A stretch of DNA of 64,000 nt from Daphnia pulex. Lineage: Eukaryota > Arthropoda > Branchiopoda > Diplostraca > Daphniidae. The stretch lies in assembly GCF_021134715.1 (NCBI RefSeq), contig NC_060017.1, positions 1,240,001 to 1,304,000 of the forward strand, given 5' to 3'. The notes under the pieces were generated by a model that had not been told where the DNA came from, did not search any database, and saw only the letters and a list, made by a program, of their open reading frames with translations. Made by a program: the position numbers and the translations under genes. Shown piece by piece: positions 37,594 to 50,342 of this stretch (its first letter is position 1; every line of letters starts with the position of its first letter).

Positions 37594-39174
37594 TTCATCG
37601 TGATGCCGAAATCTCCACAGATTGTGACATCCTAATAAACTACTCAGTATATATACACATGAATTATAGTTGAAGTCATTTCTGGCCTTTAATCCTTGTT
37701 GACGACAAAAGGTTTCACCATGCATTTCGTGAAAGTTCTTTTCGGGGATATCCCGACCAAATATTTCTAAAACAACACAATGAGTTGGCCATATCTCAAC
37801 TGAACAACAAACTACAGCCAAGCGGATCACTTGCGAAAAGTATATAGCTCTGCCAATATGAGGCGAAATCGCGCAATCAAAATGGCAACTTTCAATTCTC
37901 TTGTTTTTATTAGCGCGGTTAGTCTATTTGAAAAATCGGCAAAGCCCAGCAGCTCTGTAAAGACCGATTAAAGAAAACAAGAATAGAAAGAAAATCCCCG
38001 GGCTCCTTGAGTTGTATAGTAATCGCTCTCTATAGTTAGTCTGAATTGATTTTTTTGTGACGCGACTGGAACCCCATGACGGACAGTCGGAAGACAATTA
38101 ATTGCTGTAGTTTCACTTTCACCCATTGCCCGGGGCTCTCTCTGTGTTTTCATTTTCCATTACAAGAAATGAGAGAATGCGGCTGAATGCCTTGAATGAC
38201 GAGGAAACTACTCTTGCGTAGCCAACTTGTGTTTGAAAGTCCATTGTGTCGACCACGACCAGGAGAAAATGACAATGTGATGAATGTCAAAACAATAACA
38301 AAGAAATAGTCCCTAAAATGACGACTGGTTCTCGACAGTACTCCCGCGGTACTTGTTCTCGCAACCTGTTGCGAACGCGAAAGCAAAAAAAAAAAAAGCT
38401 GAAGGGAAGTCGTCTTTATATAGAAACCTTATCGCGTCCAGCAAGGAAATGGGCGAACAATTGGCGATCAGTTTATATCGCGCCAGCTAATCAGGACGCC
38501 GAGTTCGTTTTTAGATTTCTTTTTTGGCACTTTTCTCGGAAAATCTTCAATTTTTAGAACCATCAATAAGGTGAAAACTTACCTAATCGCAACATGCTGT
38601 ATTCCTAGACGGATACAAAAGGGGGGGGGGAACACCTCTCCGTGAGCGAAAAAAGAAGAGACAATATTCCGTGCGGAAATGCGCTTGTACAACACTCATA
38701 GGTAGGAGGACAAAAGTTTGGACTCGGCCATTTCAGCCGAGTGGATCTCGACGACTGGACAATTATCGAACTCAATAGCGAAAAACTCGATGAAACAAGA
38801 CTTGTTTTTCGTTCAAGGTATCACCAGCCCATCATGCATGCACAGACAGCCGCAACAGTCAAGCTCGACGGACGCTAATGTTTTGCGAATGACCACATAA
38901 AAAACGACCCTGTACTGGCACTCGATTCCCCCAATGTCAAGCCTCGACACTTCACACGCCAACAGGTAGGATACAATCCACTAAAACAATTTGATCGCGG
39001 ATCGTCGCTCGTTTGGAAACGAAGTCCAATAAAACACTGGCCTGTATACATACCGAACGTCGACTGCTTTGATGAGATGATGTTTCTCTTATCAGGACTG
39101 GTGGCGGTCTCACAATCTGTCGGGCCAGGTGGTGCCGGAAACCAGGGCGAACAGCAGCAGCTAAACAAACCCAT
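37594..39174 (-). CDS. 5' part of an unrecognised gene with myristoylation-like N terminus (two in-phase exons)
   Basis: Exon 1 (39174-39054) starts MGLFSCCCSPWFPAPPGP and ends TTCG with a strong donor GTATGT. Exon 2 (37799-37594) follows the acceptor TTTGTTGTTCAG, stays open for its 206 bases and ends GAA with a near-perfect donor GTGAGT. The phases match: one base carried over from exon 1, two supplied by exon 2, ending in phase 0. The result is 109 residues. The N terminus MGxxxS followed by Cys-Cys-Cys fits the known signal for N-myristoylation plus palmitoylation, suggesting a membrane-attached cytoplasmic protein; this is inference. Exon 2 encodes VEIWPTHCVVLEIFGRDI and HEMHGETFCRQQ, with no family I can name. 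Later exons were not found. Confidence 0.5.
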
Positions 39175-41812
39175 GAGGGTTCAATGCATAGGTGCTACTT
39201 TAGCAAGACACTGTCGTCAGGAGCAGGTGAGCTGATGTCCTACTAAAAAACAGAACAACAAAAATCAACCCATTCGGTCTTCCCATGGTCCCTTCCGCTA
39301 AGTCCGTACTCTATCCAGGTGAAGAACTGACTGGCGAGAAAGAGAAATTTTGATGGTTTTTCGACGTCGTCGTCGCGTTTTCACTTTTTTGTTTCGTCGT
39401 GAATATTGCGCTGGCGTATTTCCATCGTGTTGAGCTGCATTACGTTCGTTTTTTTTCTGTTTCTTTATTTTAATGGTCCTCAACTGTTGGATCATGCTGG
39501 GATGCTCAACGGAATCAAGGACGTGCGCTACAAATGAAGGGGAAAAAAGTGCCAGTTTGGTCCGGTTCGATTGTATTACAACAGTTGTTATTCGCGTATT
39601 TCTTCAGAGTCACATAGCGAAAAGCTTACCGTATGATATAACGTGACAAACGATCTATATACGTATATATACATTAGATTGCTCTTTGTAGAGTCAGACC
39701 AACAGAACAGAAGTGAAAGTTTTTTCGTGAGATGTATCTAAAATTCAATCGTGTCATTGGAGCTCTGCTATGCGCGTCGTCACGTTTCTCTGCCGAACCT
39801 TGGAGTCTTAGATCATCACACTGTCTAGTACATAGGAGATCAAGTCACGGTCATCTCACAGAAATTATCATCAGCAATCTAATAAAAATACAAACAAGTT
39901 ACGACAAAATCCCGCTGTGCAATGCACGAAAGCGAAGTTAACAGAAGGTTACGTAACAAATGTCGATTATATATACGGCATCACTTCGTTAACTAGTTGA
40001 TACCATTTATTTATTAACTGTGTCTTGAAAGCTGAAAATACTTCACTTCATTGGCCATGAAGTTCAGATCCCTAATTGGTTCTAGACTTCTTCGGAAACG
40101 GCTTCCGTCGCAAATTTGCATTCGGCTATTTGAATTATTGATCCAGTTTAATGAGGCATAAATTTTTGAAAGTCTTTCAAAGTAAAGACGGACCCTGCGC
40201 TCCATGCGATAAATACAAAATATGAATGGAGCAGCATAGTACATTAAGAATGGAACAAATTTAACAAACATTTGTTTTTTTATATAATGAAAGAAAGTTG
40301 TTTAAACAAATGCCATTAAAAAACGATGACCAATTCTTCGGCTCTTCTCAGGCGTTACTTGGCATTAATTATTTCCTCGTCGTCCCTTTTCTTAGCTGTC
40401 GGTCACTTTATTCGGCTGCCAAGAAATGACTTTTATCTCTGAAAGGAAAGCGTAAGAGTAGCTAGTCACCACCGAGTTCTGTTCTGTCATACAGCACCAC
40501 ATAAATTAGTAAAAAACCACTAAGTGTACTGGTGTGGCTTTTGAAAATGGGTCGCTCGTATTGTCGTTAGTAATTCATAACAATCTATCAAAAGTGGTAA
40601 AAGGACTGTGTTTAGTTACCCGAAGGGTTACTGGTCAAAGTTTCGTTTGCAGTATGGTTTACATGGGCACCCTCAGTTCTCGTAACACTACATAGATGGA
40701 TGCACTAGTTTTTGGCAATTATTGATTGTAATCAACAATTTTATTGCATTTCAATGGCAGTAATCGGTAGCTTACAATTTTTTACATCTATTCTGAAAAT
40801 TTGGCTGCAATCGATTCAGGCATTTGATCAAACGGAGTTCTGGTTACTTTTTGACAGAATTTCAATAGCTGTTACAGCAGACGATAATACAGAGACATGT
40901 GACAGGGATATAAACGTAACGTGACAATCGACTACTATTGTATGATAGAATAGAAGTCACTGTATGTTATCACCGAACGCTATCAATCTCCAGTAACAGA
41001 AGTGCTGATAGGTAGTTACTTAAATTTAATTTTAACAAGATCCGGTGTGACGTGGGGTGGTGGGGCGAAGCCTCCGCCGCACCAAAGTCACGCCTTACCC
41101 CTACGCCGCGCCATATCATATTAGGTTTTTTTGGAATTTAATTTTTATTTAATGTTTGGATAGAAACATGCGGAAATATTCTTTTAATCTCTTTCTCGAT
41201 TTTTGCTTATTACAATCTTCCGGAAACTAAGGGCATAAATTTTTTTTAAATGTTATTAATCCATCTTAATAATAGGCCTACCTTTATAACGGAATATTTT
41301 TATTATTCTATAACTATTCTATAACTCTGTCTTTGTAAAACTATACCAATACTACTATACCAACTAGAATACCCTTAACATTCCCTTCGGGTACCTTGCG
41401 GCGTACGTACGCTGCCTACAGTTTTTGTTCCACAATTAACTATTTTTCGTTCCGTGTAAACGCCATCTCTGTACGATATCCAAAGTTCGTGTAATAATTC
41501 GTTGAAAAATGAAATTATATCACCAAATATGATTGTGAATGTTTTTCGGCTAACCGTATTCGATTTTTTTTTACTCCACTCCACCACAATAACAGATAAA
41601 TATCAAAATTTACGCCAAATTTGCAATTAAAATAAAACATTTTAAATCTGGCAATCACTTTTCACTGCTCTGTGTTGAGCAGACGAATGTACAGGTTTTA
41701 GAAGCGTGAAGGATTGTGGTCTTGTACTTGCATGGTACTTGTTTGACATTTTTTGTGAAGTCCGTTGATTTATTCAGTTAACTACGATTAGATCTATTTA
41801 CACTATCGGAAA
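39175..41812. other. Intergenic stretch upstream of LTV1
   Basis: No supported gene. A GC-rich patch at 41041-41108, listed as a finding, stands out from AT-rich surroundings. The 100 bases before the LTV1 start contain no obvious TATA box. Confidence 0.4.
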
Positions 41813-43904
41813 ATGGTACGTGAAGATTCTTTTAGTCACATTAATAACTTTTTGAAAATAATACCATGATAACATTTCGTTTTGACATCTCTTTTTGACA
41901 GCCCAAAACAAAGAAATTTATAGACAAGAAAAATGCAGTCACCTTCAACTTGGTACATCGAAGTCAAAAGGATCCTCTTGCCGCTGACGAGCAGGCTCCT
42001 CAAAGAGTTCTAGTTCCAATTGCTCTGAAACCAGAAAAAAGTACTGAAATCCCTGCATCCTCTAAACCAAAGGTATGAATAAATCAAAATAAACAAATCA
42101 AAATTAAAGGGAAGTGTGATTTATAAAAGGTTTTAATATTCAGGATCCTGCCCAACAGAAAGAAGAACTAGCTAAACTTGGAATATACTTTGATGATGAT
42201 TATAATTACCTGCAGCACTTGCGTGATGTTAAACAAACTGCTGAATGGGAACTGGCAGAAGATTCTAAAAATTCAAGAGTCTGGAAAGCACCAGTTGCCA
42301 GAGGACTTTCAGTAAGGATCTATAGGATTGGCTGTATGATAGAACTATTAGTTGACATTTTTTTTTCTATTTGTGGTTAGGACCATCCCTACAAACTTGC
42401 CCTGCCCTCCTCAGTTTTCCAATCAAAAGTGGAAGAAAAAGTTGGACTACTAAATAGAGCTGCTCCCCACTCAGGTTTTCATTTCTTTAAGCCTTGAATT
42501 TAATGTCAAAATTTGAGAAAGGATTTAAAAGTTACTGAAAATTGTAGGACCGAGGCCGGACTTGGACCCAGACATAGTTGCAGCTTTGGACGACGACTTT
42601 AATTTCGATGATCCTGATAATGAACTAGAAGATGACTTTATTGCATTTGCTAATGGAGTACCTTCTGACGTTGAAACAGAGTATGTTCTCGAGACAATTG
42701 AATTGAATTTGGATTTGCTTATATTCATTTTATAATTATGATTAATAGCGAAGATGATGGCTCCAGTGGTGACGATGAAGAAGAAAACGACGACGTATTG
42801 TGTGACATGCGAAGCGACTCAGGACAACGTTCACCCGATTTCAATGACGATAACAAATCGCATTTTACTGAATATTCGATGACCAGTTCAGTTATCAGAA
42901 GAAATGCCCAGCTCTCGTTACTAGACGACAGATTTGAACATGTATTCTGATTTGACCACTTTCATTTGATTCAAAGATTACAGTATTTATGGATTTTTAT
43001 TTGTAGATGATGGCTCAGTATGACGACGAAGAAATGGGCGCTTTAGATTGCGAAGAGATCGAAGGACACATCACCTTACAAGACGATGAAGTGTTGAAAT
43101 TGGCTGCGGCCTATGAACATGACAAGACAGAAGGCATCAGATTGGGTCGTGAAATTGGCAAAGTAGTAAGTTGCAGTTATCTTTTATTTATTCTCAGGTT
43201 GTGAATATCGACGTCATTCTTGTGAATCGAATTTTAGGCAAGAGACGAGGTGGAAGGAGCTGTAGAAAGGTACTTGGAAAAGTACCAGAGCGACGAAGAA
43301 AATGACAGCAGTTCAAGTGAAGAAGGTGAACAGGAACGTAAATGGGATTGCGAGTCTATCCTGTCAACTTACTCTAACATTTACAATCATCCTAAACTCA
43401 TTTCTGAACCACAGAGTTCCAGAATTATTAAAGGTTCCAAGAAATTTAACTTTGGTGTCCATAAAGCTCAAATCTAATTAAAAAATTTCGTTTGATTCGT
43501 AGTGTGTCCCAAAACAGGTGTTCCCCTTAATGTCCTGGGGAAACCCGGTCTGACCAAAAAGTTCTTAGATCAACTCGATCAACAAACTGAAGGGACCAAA
43601 AAGAACTGTGTCGAAACGCAGTCCATCATCAGCACATTATCGACTATATCCATTCGACCAAAAGATGAAACACCAGAGCAGAGAACCGAAAGGAAGCGAC
43701 TTGTAAAAGAATATCGTCAAGTAATAAGCGACAAATGTTTCGTGTGTCAGTTTTCACTATTAATGTTTGAATTTTATATTTTCTTAACAGGAAAGAAGAA
43801 AGGAAAAGAAAGCCAACTCGTTAGCTTTCAAAGAAGAAAAGAAACTACAAGAAAAACAACATATAAACAACCGTAAAAATGTTAGTGGCATTAAATTGTT
43901 GTAG
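41813..43904 (+). CDS. LTV1: LTV1 homolog, 40S ribosomal subunit assembly/export factor
   Basis: Ten exons join in phase to 482 residues (human LTV1 is about 475): 41813-41815, 41902-42072, 42144-42311, 42381-42474, 42548-42680, 42749-42941, 43007-43165, 43238-43433, 43503-43720, 43791-43904. Family landmarks are MPKTKKFIDKKNAVTFNLVH at the start, DPLAADEQAPQRVLVP, GPRPDLDPDIVAALDDDFNF, LLDDRFEH followed by QYDDEEMGALD, KWDCESILSTYSNIYNHP, KTGVPLNVL, and a basic coiled end ERRKEKKANSLAFKEEK. In other eukaryotes LTV1 binds pre-40S particles in nucleus and cytoplasm, holds back late r-proteins (uS3/uS10 region), and leaves after casein-kinase-1 phosphorylation. The first coding exon is only the ATG, cut directly by a GTACGT donor. 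Introns are mostly 65-86 bp. No breaks are seen. Confidence 0.96.
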
Positions 43905-44385
43905 TGGTTTTTTCAAACTTCGAATACATCGCCAGATGTACATTCACCACGACGCATTTGTTCGGAGGTTTTGGAATTATTTGTAAACGGTTCAATACAT
44001 CAGCACACACGTAACGCATTTGTATTCCACTTGCTCGACCAAACGTGCTAGCGACATACAAAATAGGAGGAATGACATATTACCAGCCGTTCAGAATGTT
44101 GTTAGTAAAGTGTGTGGTGGTGTGGTGATGGTTTTAAGGAAGGTAAAGGTTTGGAAACATCGAGCGACGACGCTGAAGAGTGGAATGGTTGACAGGTAAT
44201 AGCATACTAAACGTGACTAGCACAACGCAATCCAATTCTATAAGTAATCTGAACAGCCAGATAAATGACATGTATCAACGACATCCTTAAAATATTCAAG
44301 GGATTCGAGTAAATCGAAATATTAAAAAAATTTAACTAAACGTTTAGCCATTACCCGCAACTGCCCCCATTAAACATTTGTTTTT
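43905..44385. other. Tail-to-tail spacer
   Basis: Short region between the 3' ends of LTV1 (plus) and the DmX-like fragment (minus). No gene is seen; it should hold the 3' untranslated region of LTV1. Confidence 0.5.
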
Positions 44386-45286
44386 CTAGTAAAGAGTTGA
44401 GACAGCGGTTTCTCTACTCCCCACATAGGGTAATTGACGAAGCTTCATTGAACCATCAGAGCCACAAGAAAAGAGTCGTCCTGACGTGTCCAGATGAATC
44501 TGTTAAAAATTGAACAGCTATTCAGTAATTCCCACACATTTACAAAAATGTAAGGACATACTTGATTTACGCCATTTCCTTGCCCCATGGAACGGAAAAA
44601 GGATGATCGTGAATGTTCAGCAGGAAACGCGTAAAGTAAATGTTGTGTAGCAAGGCTCCAGACCTTTCAGTGAATACAAATCATTACAACTTCCATATTG
44701 GTTGATAAGAACCTTATATACCTTGATATCACCGTCAGCAGATCCAGTGGCAAAGAATTCTTCATTGGGATCTAACGCCATGCATTTGATCGCAACAGAA
44801 GAATCATGCGCAGTGAACTTGTGACGAAGTGTTCGTTGTCTCAAATCCCATAAGCAGACGATTCCTTTGCGGCCAGCCGATATCAGGAGCTGATGCTGAG
44901 ACGCATAGAGCAAACTGGTGCCTCCGTTTTCGTGACATACAAATGCTGCAGGGAAAATCATCAGAAGAGTCGTTAGCGATATTCAAACCTTACTGACGTT
45001 AAAAGGAACCAACTTACAGTGAATAATTGCTTTGCGTTGGGGCATTAGGGTGTCCCATAAAACGACGTTGCGGGACTCTGAACTGTGACCGGTTGTGGCC
45101 AAAATACTCGATGACCCCAGAAACACAAAATCTGATGTCCCCTTGCTGTGACATTGATGTGACTGTTAAATGGTTTAAAAAAATTAATTAATTGCCGCAA
45201 TCGATCACAGTCTACCCAAACTTACACAAAGGAAGTAACGGATGGGCCGTCATCCTTCTTACTCCATCCACCTTATGTTTCCGTAA
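44386..45286 (-). pseudogene. Truncated DmX/rabconnectin-3 (DMXL) C-terminal WD40 fragment
   Basis: Minus-strand exons 45286-45226 (LRKHKVDGVRRMTAHPLLPL), 45162-45018 (CHSKGTSDFVFLGSSSILAT...VVLWDTL), 44945-44722 (FVCHENGG...LLISAGRKGIVCLWD...SADGDIK), 44663-44562 (VWSLATQHLLYAFPAEHSRSSF) and 44499-44386 (RLFSCGSDGSMKLRQLP, stop TAG) reproduce the last WD40 repeats of DmX-like proteins. In other animals these exceed 3000 residues and regulate the V-ATPase as the RAVE-like complex. Here the first two exons do not join in phase, and about 55 residues of the family (the repeat between AHPLLPL and QCHSKG) are missing. No earlier exons lie upstream before the next gene. The last four exons join perfectly. 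I read it as a partial duplicate, probably non-functional, though an assembly deletion is possible. Confidence 0.8.
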
Positions 45287-46272
45287 CTAGAAAAAAACAA
45301 TAGATTGTTAACATTAATAAAAAGTCAGACTTGACTTCTATCAAGCCAAAGTCATTATTTAAACCACTGCAGATGAGAGAAAACGCCATTAAATTAGCAT
45401 AACATTGATTTTTGGTAGAGGCACAGTGGCACACACAGTAGTAAAAAACAAGAAGATGAGACAAAGCAGAAAGAAACGCTAGCTGTTACCGGTGTTAGTA
45501 GTAGTTTGCTTCGCCGCAGCACCAGCTGAAAAAATGGCGGATGTTGCGAACCAGGGAATGTCAACCCTTTCGGTTGCAAGGTGTGGGAGGAGGGAACAGA
45601 GTAACGAATTTGTGTAGGAAGGGATAGCGAAGGATAGCAAGGAGGAAGGATAGCGACAGATAATTTTAAAACGAAAAAGAGAAATAGTCAGATGTCCAAA
45701 CACATTCAAGGAAATGGGATGCGTGTCCAGAGGACGAGTGAATAAAAAAGAGATAAAGAGGTGAGGAGCAGAAAAAGACGGAAGTAAAAGCATAGACTAC
45801 GAAGTAAAGACGGCGATCGGATTAATAAGATTATGCATTAATTTGGTTGAACCGATCACTTTTTGATTATTTGGTTTGTGTTATTGGCAGTTATAATTTC
45901 TTCCCTATATATTCCCAGCTTTTTTTCTGCTCCTCTTTCGTGAGCATATCGAACGTCAGCAAGGAGGGTGAAAACCTGCGGCGGTTTTAAAAATCATATA
46001 TAGGTTAGACATGGGACATGGGTTAGATGCACTTCAAAATATTTTTTGAGAAACAAGTACAGTTTGGCAATGCTGCGTGAAGTGCAATAGCAACTTTGAC
46101 AGTTGGAGTACTTCACGTGTGAAGTGCAATAGGCGCGACCATTGTAGAAAGGTAGAAAGCATGCCAAAAGTCCGAAACCCTCATAGCTTGTTATAAACGT
46201 AAGGTATTATTACAGTATTTGACCATTCTTAGTTCAACATATCAGTTTATTTGGATTTGAAAATAGAAGAAA
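45287..46272. other. Spacer upstream of the DUF4470/MYND gene
   Basis: No supported gene. On minus, 45978-45892 could read as a short terminal exon (SPSLLTFDMLTKEEQKKSWE, then stop), but no partner exon was found. The pieces at 45479-45793 are open frames without motifs. Confidence 0.35.
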
Positions 46273-49200
46273 ATGTTAAATCCGGTAAGACGTGAGCTGA
46301 AAGCAAGCGATTACCTAACGGAATTTGCACCTTTCCCGAACGCACGAGTTCGAAACGTTCTCAAGGATTTCTGTTTTGTAGGAAATATTAGCGACGTGGA
46401 TGAAGTGACTAAGGTATTTGCTCGCAACTATTGTTGAATATTTGATATATTTATTTTTAAATATGACTATTTATTGTTGAAGCAATCACCCATTTACTCT
46501 TGATGTTTTTCATTTCTAAGGTTCTTTTATTGGGTTGTGGTGATCTAAGAAATACCTTTCAAGCAACAACTTCCAAGAATCCTCAAAATTTAGAGATTCA
46601 TCTCAACGATTTTCATCCTTCTGTCTTGGCTCGAAATATCATAATTTTGAAAATTGTGTCAGCAAGTGATTTCAATCCTGACAATGATGAAGATTTTGGT
46701 TTTCTGTGGGATGTGTGGTACAATATGGATTGGCCAGAAGAAACCAGGAAGAGGTTTCTTTTTGTTGTGAAGGAGTTGACGAATGAGAAATTACCAGATA
46801 ACGTCTCAATTCCAAACAAAAGTCACCTTGATAAATTGAAGAGTTTGTGGAGTAACTGGCATTCTGTTTCCTCTAAAAACAAAACCAATTCTGAATCACT
46901 CTTGAAAAAAGTCTGGGGACAAAGGTAACTTTGGCTTTAATTAAAAAGGTTTATAATAATAGTGGTGCAGACTAATTCTTCCATATTTATTTATTAGGAA
47001 TCAGTGCTTGTTGGACTTGTGGGATATCTTATATCCAGGACTTTTACAAGAGAAAGCAAAACTAAGCAATGCTGATCTCTTCACGGCCTCACTAAATGAA
47101 CTGGCTAAGCTTTTTCTAAATCGTGAATATTTCATAGGATTGGCTCCTTTTGTTAAAAAAAAGATAAACGTTGAAGTGCTCGAATGCTACAGATACGGCA
47201 GCAGTCGCCGTCAAAATGACGAAAAACCAGTGTGCGTCAACCCAACTTTGCTGAATCCCGAGACCCATGATTGGAAAATCCTCTGCTTATCAACTCCGTT
47301 TGAAGGTTATCTGCCAATGGCAAAAGGAGAGCTTATTACTTCAGTTGAAGAAATCATGACCCACTCCTGCTCCGAAATACTCAAGAGATTGGTGTCTTCC
47401 TATCGCAGCCGGATTCCAACAGTCAAAATCTTTTTCCACTTAGAAGAAGCAGTGGAATTCTGCTATTCAGACGCAAACAAGTTTGACGTCATCGACTGCT
47501 CTGATTTCGTGAGTCATGTTGGGTTAGCCAATTTAGTTGTTGCATGCTGCCAAAAGTTGTCGGATAACCCGAATGCAGTGTTTTATACCAAAATAATAAC
47601 TGACCGTCATCATTCGATCAACAATATCGTCGAGACATCCCTTTGTGCTTTATTGAGTATGATTCCCACCATTTACGGGTTAAGATTGGCTGACCATGTT
47701 GAATTAAGGGATTCTGCCGTAGATTACTTGCGTACCCTTCGAATAAGACACCCAGTGATTCTCTGCTGGCAAAAAGTACCAAACTTTCAGAACATAAAAT
47801 TGGTCCCTTCACCTGATTTAAATCGATGCCTAACAAAGTTGGCCAAAATTTGTCATCAAACAAAATTACCAAACCCATCCATAACCCGATCTACGGTGGA
47901 CAAATGTAGAAGAGGTGAAGGTTTCTACACTCCTCTAACATTCCACTACATTTTGGATTCAATGATAAAGCGACTAAGACATGATTGTTGGTTACCAGAT
48001 ATACGTCAGCTTGAAATTGCTCCCCAATTCAGACTGGCAAGAAGAGTTCTGGAGGATTGGAAGAACGGGAAGAAAATGAAGAGATTTTCAGCTGGTGTTA
48101 TTTACGAAGTGAATTCTACTGCCATCAAAGAACGTACCCGTACACTTCGGCTAGTTGTTGTCCCTCCTGACTTACCCGATGAACATCGTGACTTAGCCGC
48201 TATTCAGTATATCGACAATTTTGAACTTGAATTCAATCATACTTCAAAAGGAGTAGCAGTGAAGACGGTGTCGTTTTTACTGCCTAGCGATCATGGTTTT
48301 GATGAAACGTACATTGCGATTGTAATCGATGCTTTCCACGGAATCACTATTCAGCCACTACTATTCTTAGAGTCTTTTAAATCAATGCGGGTAGAGGAAT
48401 ATCTTCCGATTGTGCAAAACAAATCTCAACTTCCGCTGGATCCTAAAAATAAAATGTACATGAAGGTCGAAAGTTGTATTGAGTCAGAAGAACAGTACAC
48501 CCTTAGGATTGCCATTGAATGTGATGGAAACGTTTCAGGTGACTAATGTTACATTTTAAATTGGTGCATTTATATTCTATGAATCCTTTATTAAGCTTTC
48601 CATTTTTTATAGGATTGAAGATATCCACTAGCGAGAAGGCCCCCTGCCAATCCTGCCATGACGTCACAGTTTCAGCGACTCAACCCAGGATAATCAAACC
48701 GTTATCGCTCACATTTCCTTTTCCGATCCTTGCGAAAAATGTTCAAGCAACGCTCCATCCAAAAAGTCGACATGTCGATTTGTTGTTGAAGAAATCCCTG
48801 CTGGAGCCCTGGCCGTGCGAGTTTCACTCCAAAAAGTATAAATGGATAATTGGCGATTTAGTTCCCTGGAAAAACGAGCCACTCACCTCTGAAGATGGAT
48901 TCAAGAATGTGGAACACCATCTGAGAAGTCAATTTGTATCAAAGGAAATTAGTTTTGCCCATTTTCGTGATTCAAAGTGTTCTGCTTCGGATAAATTGCG
49001 TTTCAAGCTTGGAGTATTGATGGCCAGTGATGCTGAATTTGTCAGTTACGGTCGAAATGACGATCGGTACCTACTGAAACTCCATCGGCCCCTTCTTACT
49101 TCCCCAACGGGAACCCCAATTTTGCTGATTACTGCTCTCCATGTGCTTAAAGAAAAAGAAACGGAGCAGCGTAAGATTGTTGAGAAAGTTTTTCCACTTG

Positions 49201-49623
49201 GGACACCCAAGGACATTAAGAGGATAATGGATGCTGAGACCGACGAAGAATTTCAATTGTTTCGTTTTCTCCTGCGTTTGAACTCCACTAGGTATTCGAC
49301 TTACTTATTTAAATTTGGTTTATACATAACTGATTTTCTGAATTCCCGCTAACAGAATCGTGCCCAGCAAATGGCAGAAGAAGAATATTCCTCTAGGAGG
49401 TAGCAGTCCTTGGCTTGCTACTTTCCTTTCGCCTCTCTACCAGGATTCCGTATTGACGAAAAGCATCGAGATTGAACCAGCTGACGAGAAGTGCTGTGCC
49501 GCTTGTAAGAAAATCCCTGACAAGTTGAAGTTTTGCAGTCGTTGCCGTTCCACTGTTTACTGCGGTGTCGAGTGTCAGCATTCTCATTGGCCAATGCACA
49601 AACTCATTTGCAAGAAATTGTAA
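46273..49623 (+). CDS. DUF4470 domain protein with C-terminal MYND zinc finger
   Basis: Five exons join in phase to about 1010 residues: 46273-46413, 46521-46924, 46998-48538, 48613-49291, 49356-49623. The N terminus has the DUF4470 signature: VLLLGCGDLRNTF at residues 48-60, then IHLNDFHPSVLARNIIIL about 15 residues later, resembling a nucleotide- or SAM-binding-like fold, though the function is unproven. The last 45 residues form a MYND finger: CAAC, then CSRC, YCGVEC, and H-x3-C in HSHWPMHKLIC, all zinc ligands present. MYND fingers bind proline-rich peptides in partner proteins. DUF4470-MYND proteins are common in arthropods and uncharacterised. The middle 800 residues carry no motif I recognise. 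Introns are 64-107 bp. The start ATG is preceded by GAAGAAA and is the first in frame. No signal peptide or membrane span. Confidence 0.9.
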
Positions 49624-50342
49624 TTTGGTCGAAACTTATCGCAGCTTAATCCGTGAGTTATGATTAGCCTGAAATTTAAAATCAAAACTCGGTTAATTAT
49701 TTGGATGGCTTTAGTAGTTTAGTTCACGAAAAACTTTTGAAGTCTTGATGCACAGTTGAAACTTTTTTGTATTGGATAATCAAGATTACACTTTGTATTT
49801 AATCAACTTAAAAAAAATGTGAAGTATTGGCCTTGTAAAAACTGCAGAAGATGCAAAGGGTAATGACTACTTTGATTGATTAAGACATTTGTTATTCTGT
49901 TTGCGCCTACGTGCTTGTCTGCAGGAATCGCTATGCTGATATGGTACTAATGCTTAATTGCTTATCAATTATTTAGGCTCCACTTTGAATTTATTTCAGT
50001 TCAAGGTGAACGCTCAATGAAATTGTTTTTTACGGGGATGATTCGATCATGAATTAACAAGCTGTCTTATTATCATGACGGACAACTGGAATGCACGATT
50101 TAATGTGGCAATATGTTTGATTGTTTGTAATCGACACAACGTGATACGAGTGTTTACTCTCCGGTAATTAACAGGTGGAATGAGCCGTTGAACTCCCCGT
50201 ATGATGACCAATTTGGAGCAGAGAAAACGCAACGTGGATTCGACTGGCCTTTTAAAAACGGTTGTGACTCGCATCTAATTTACTTGATCGTCGCCATTCA
50301 TTTCGGTAAGCTAAACGAAAATTTTCTCTTTCATTTGATTAG
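49624..50342. other. Intergenic stretch
   Basis: Holds the 3' untranslated region of the MYND gene. No other gene was seen; the minus-strand frame at 50047-50274 has no motif. Confidence 0.45.

Noticed and set aside
45892..45978. Short minus-strand terminal-exon-like stretch (SPSLLTFDMLTKEEQKKSWE then stop).
   Set aside because: Protein-like, but no upstream exon or family could be found.
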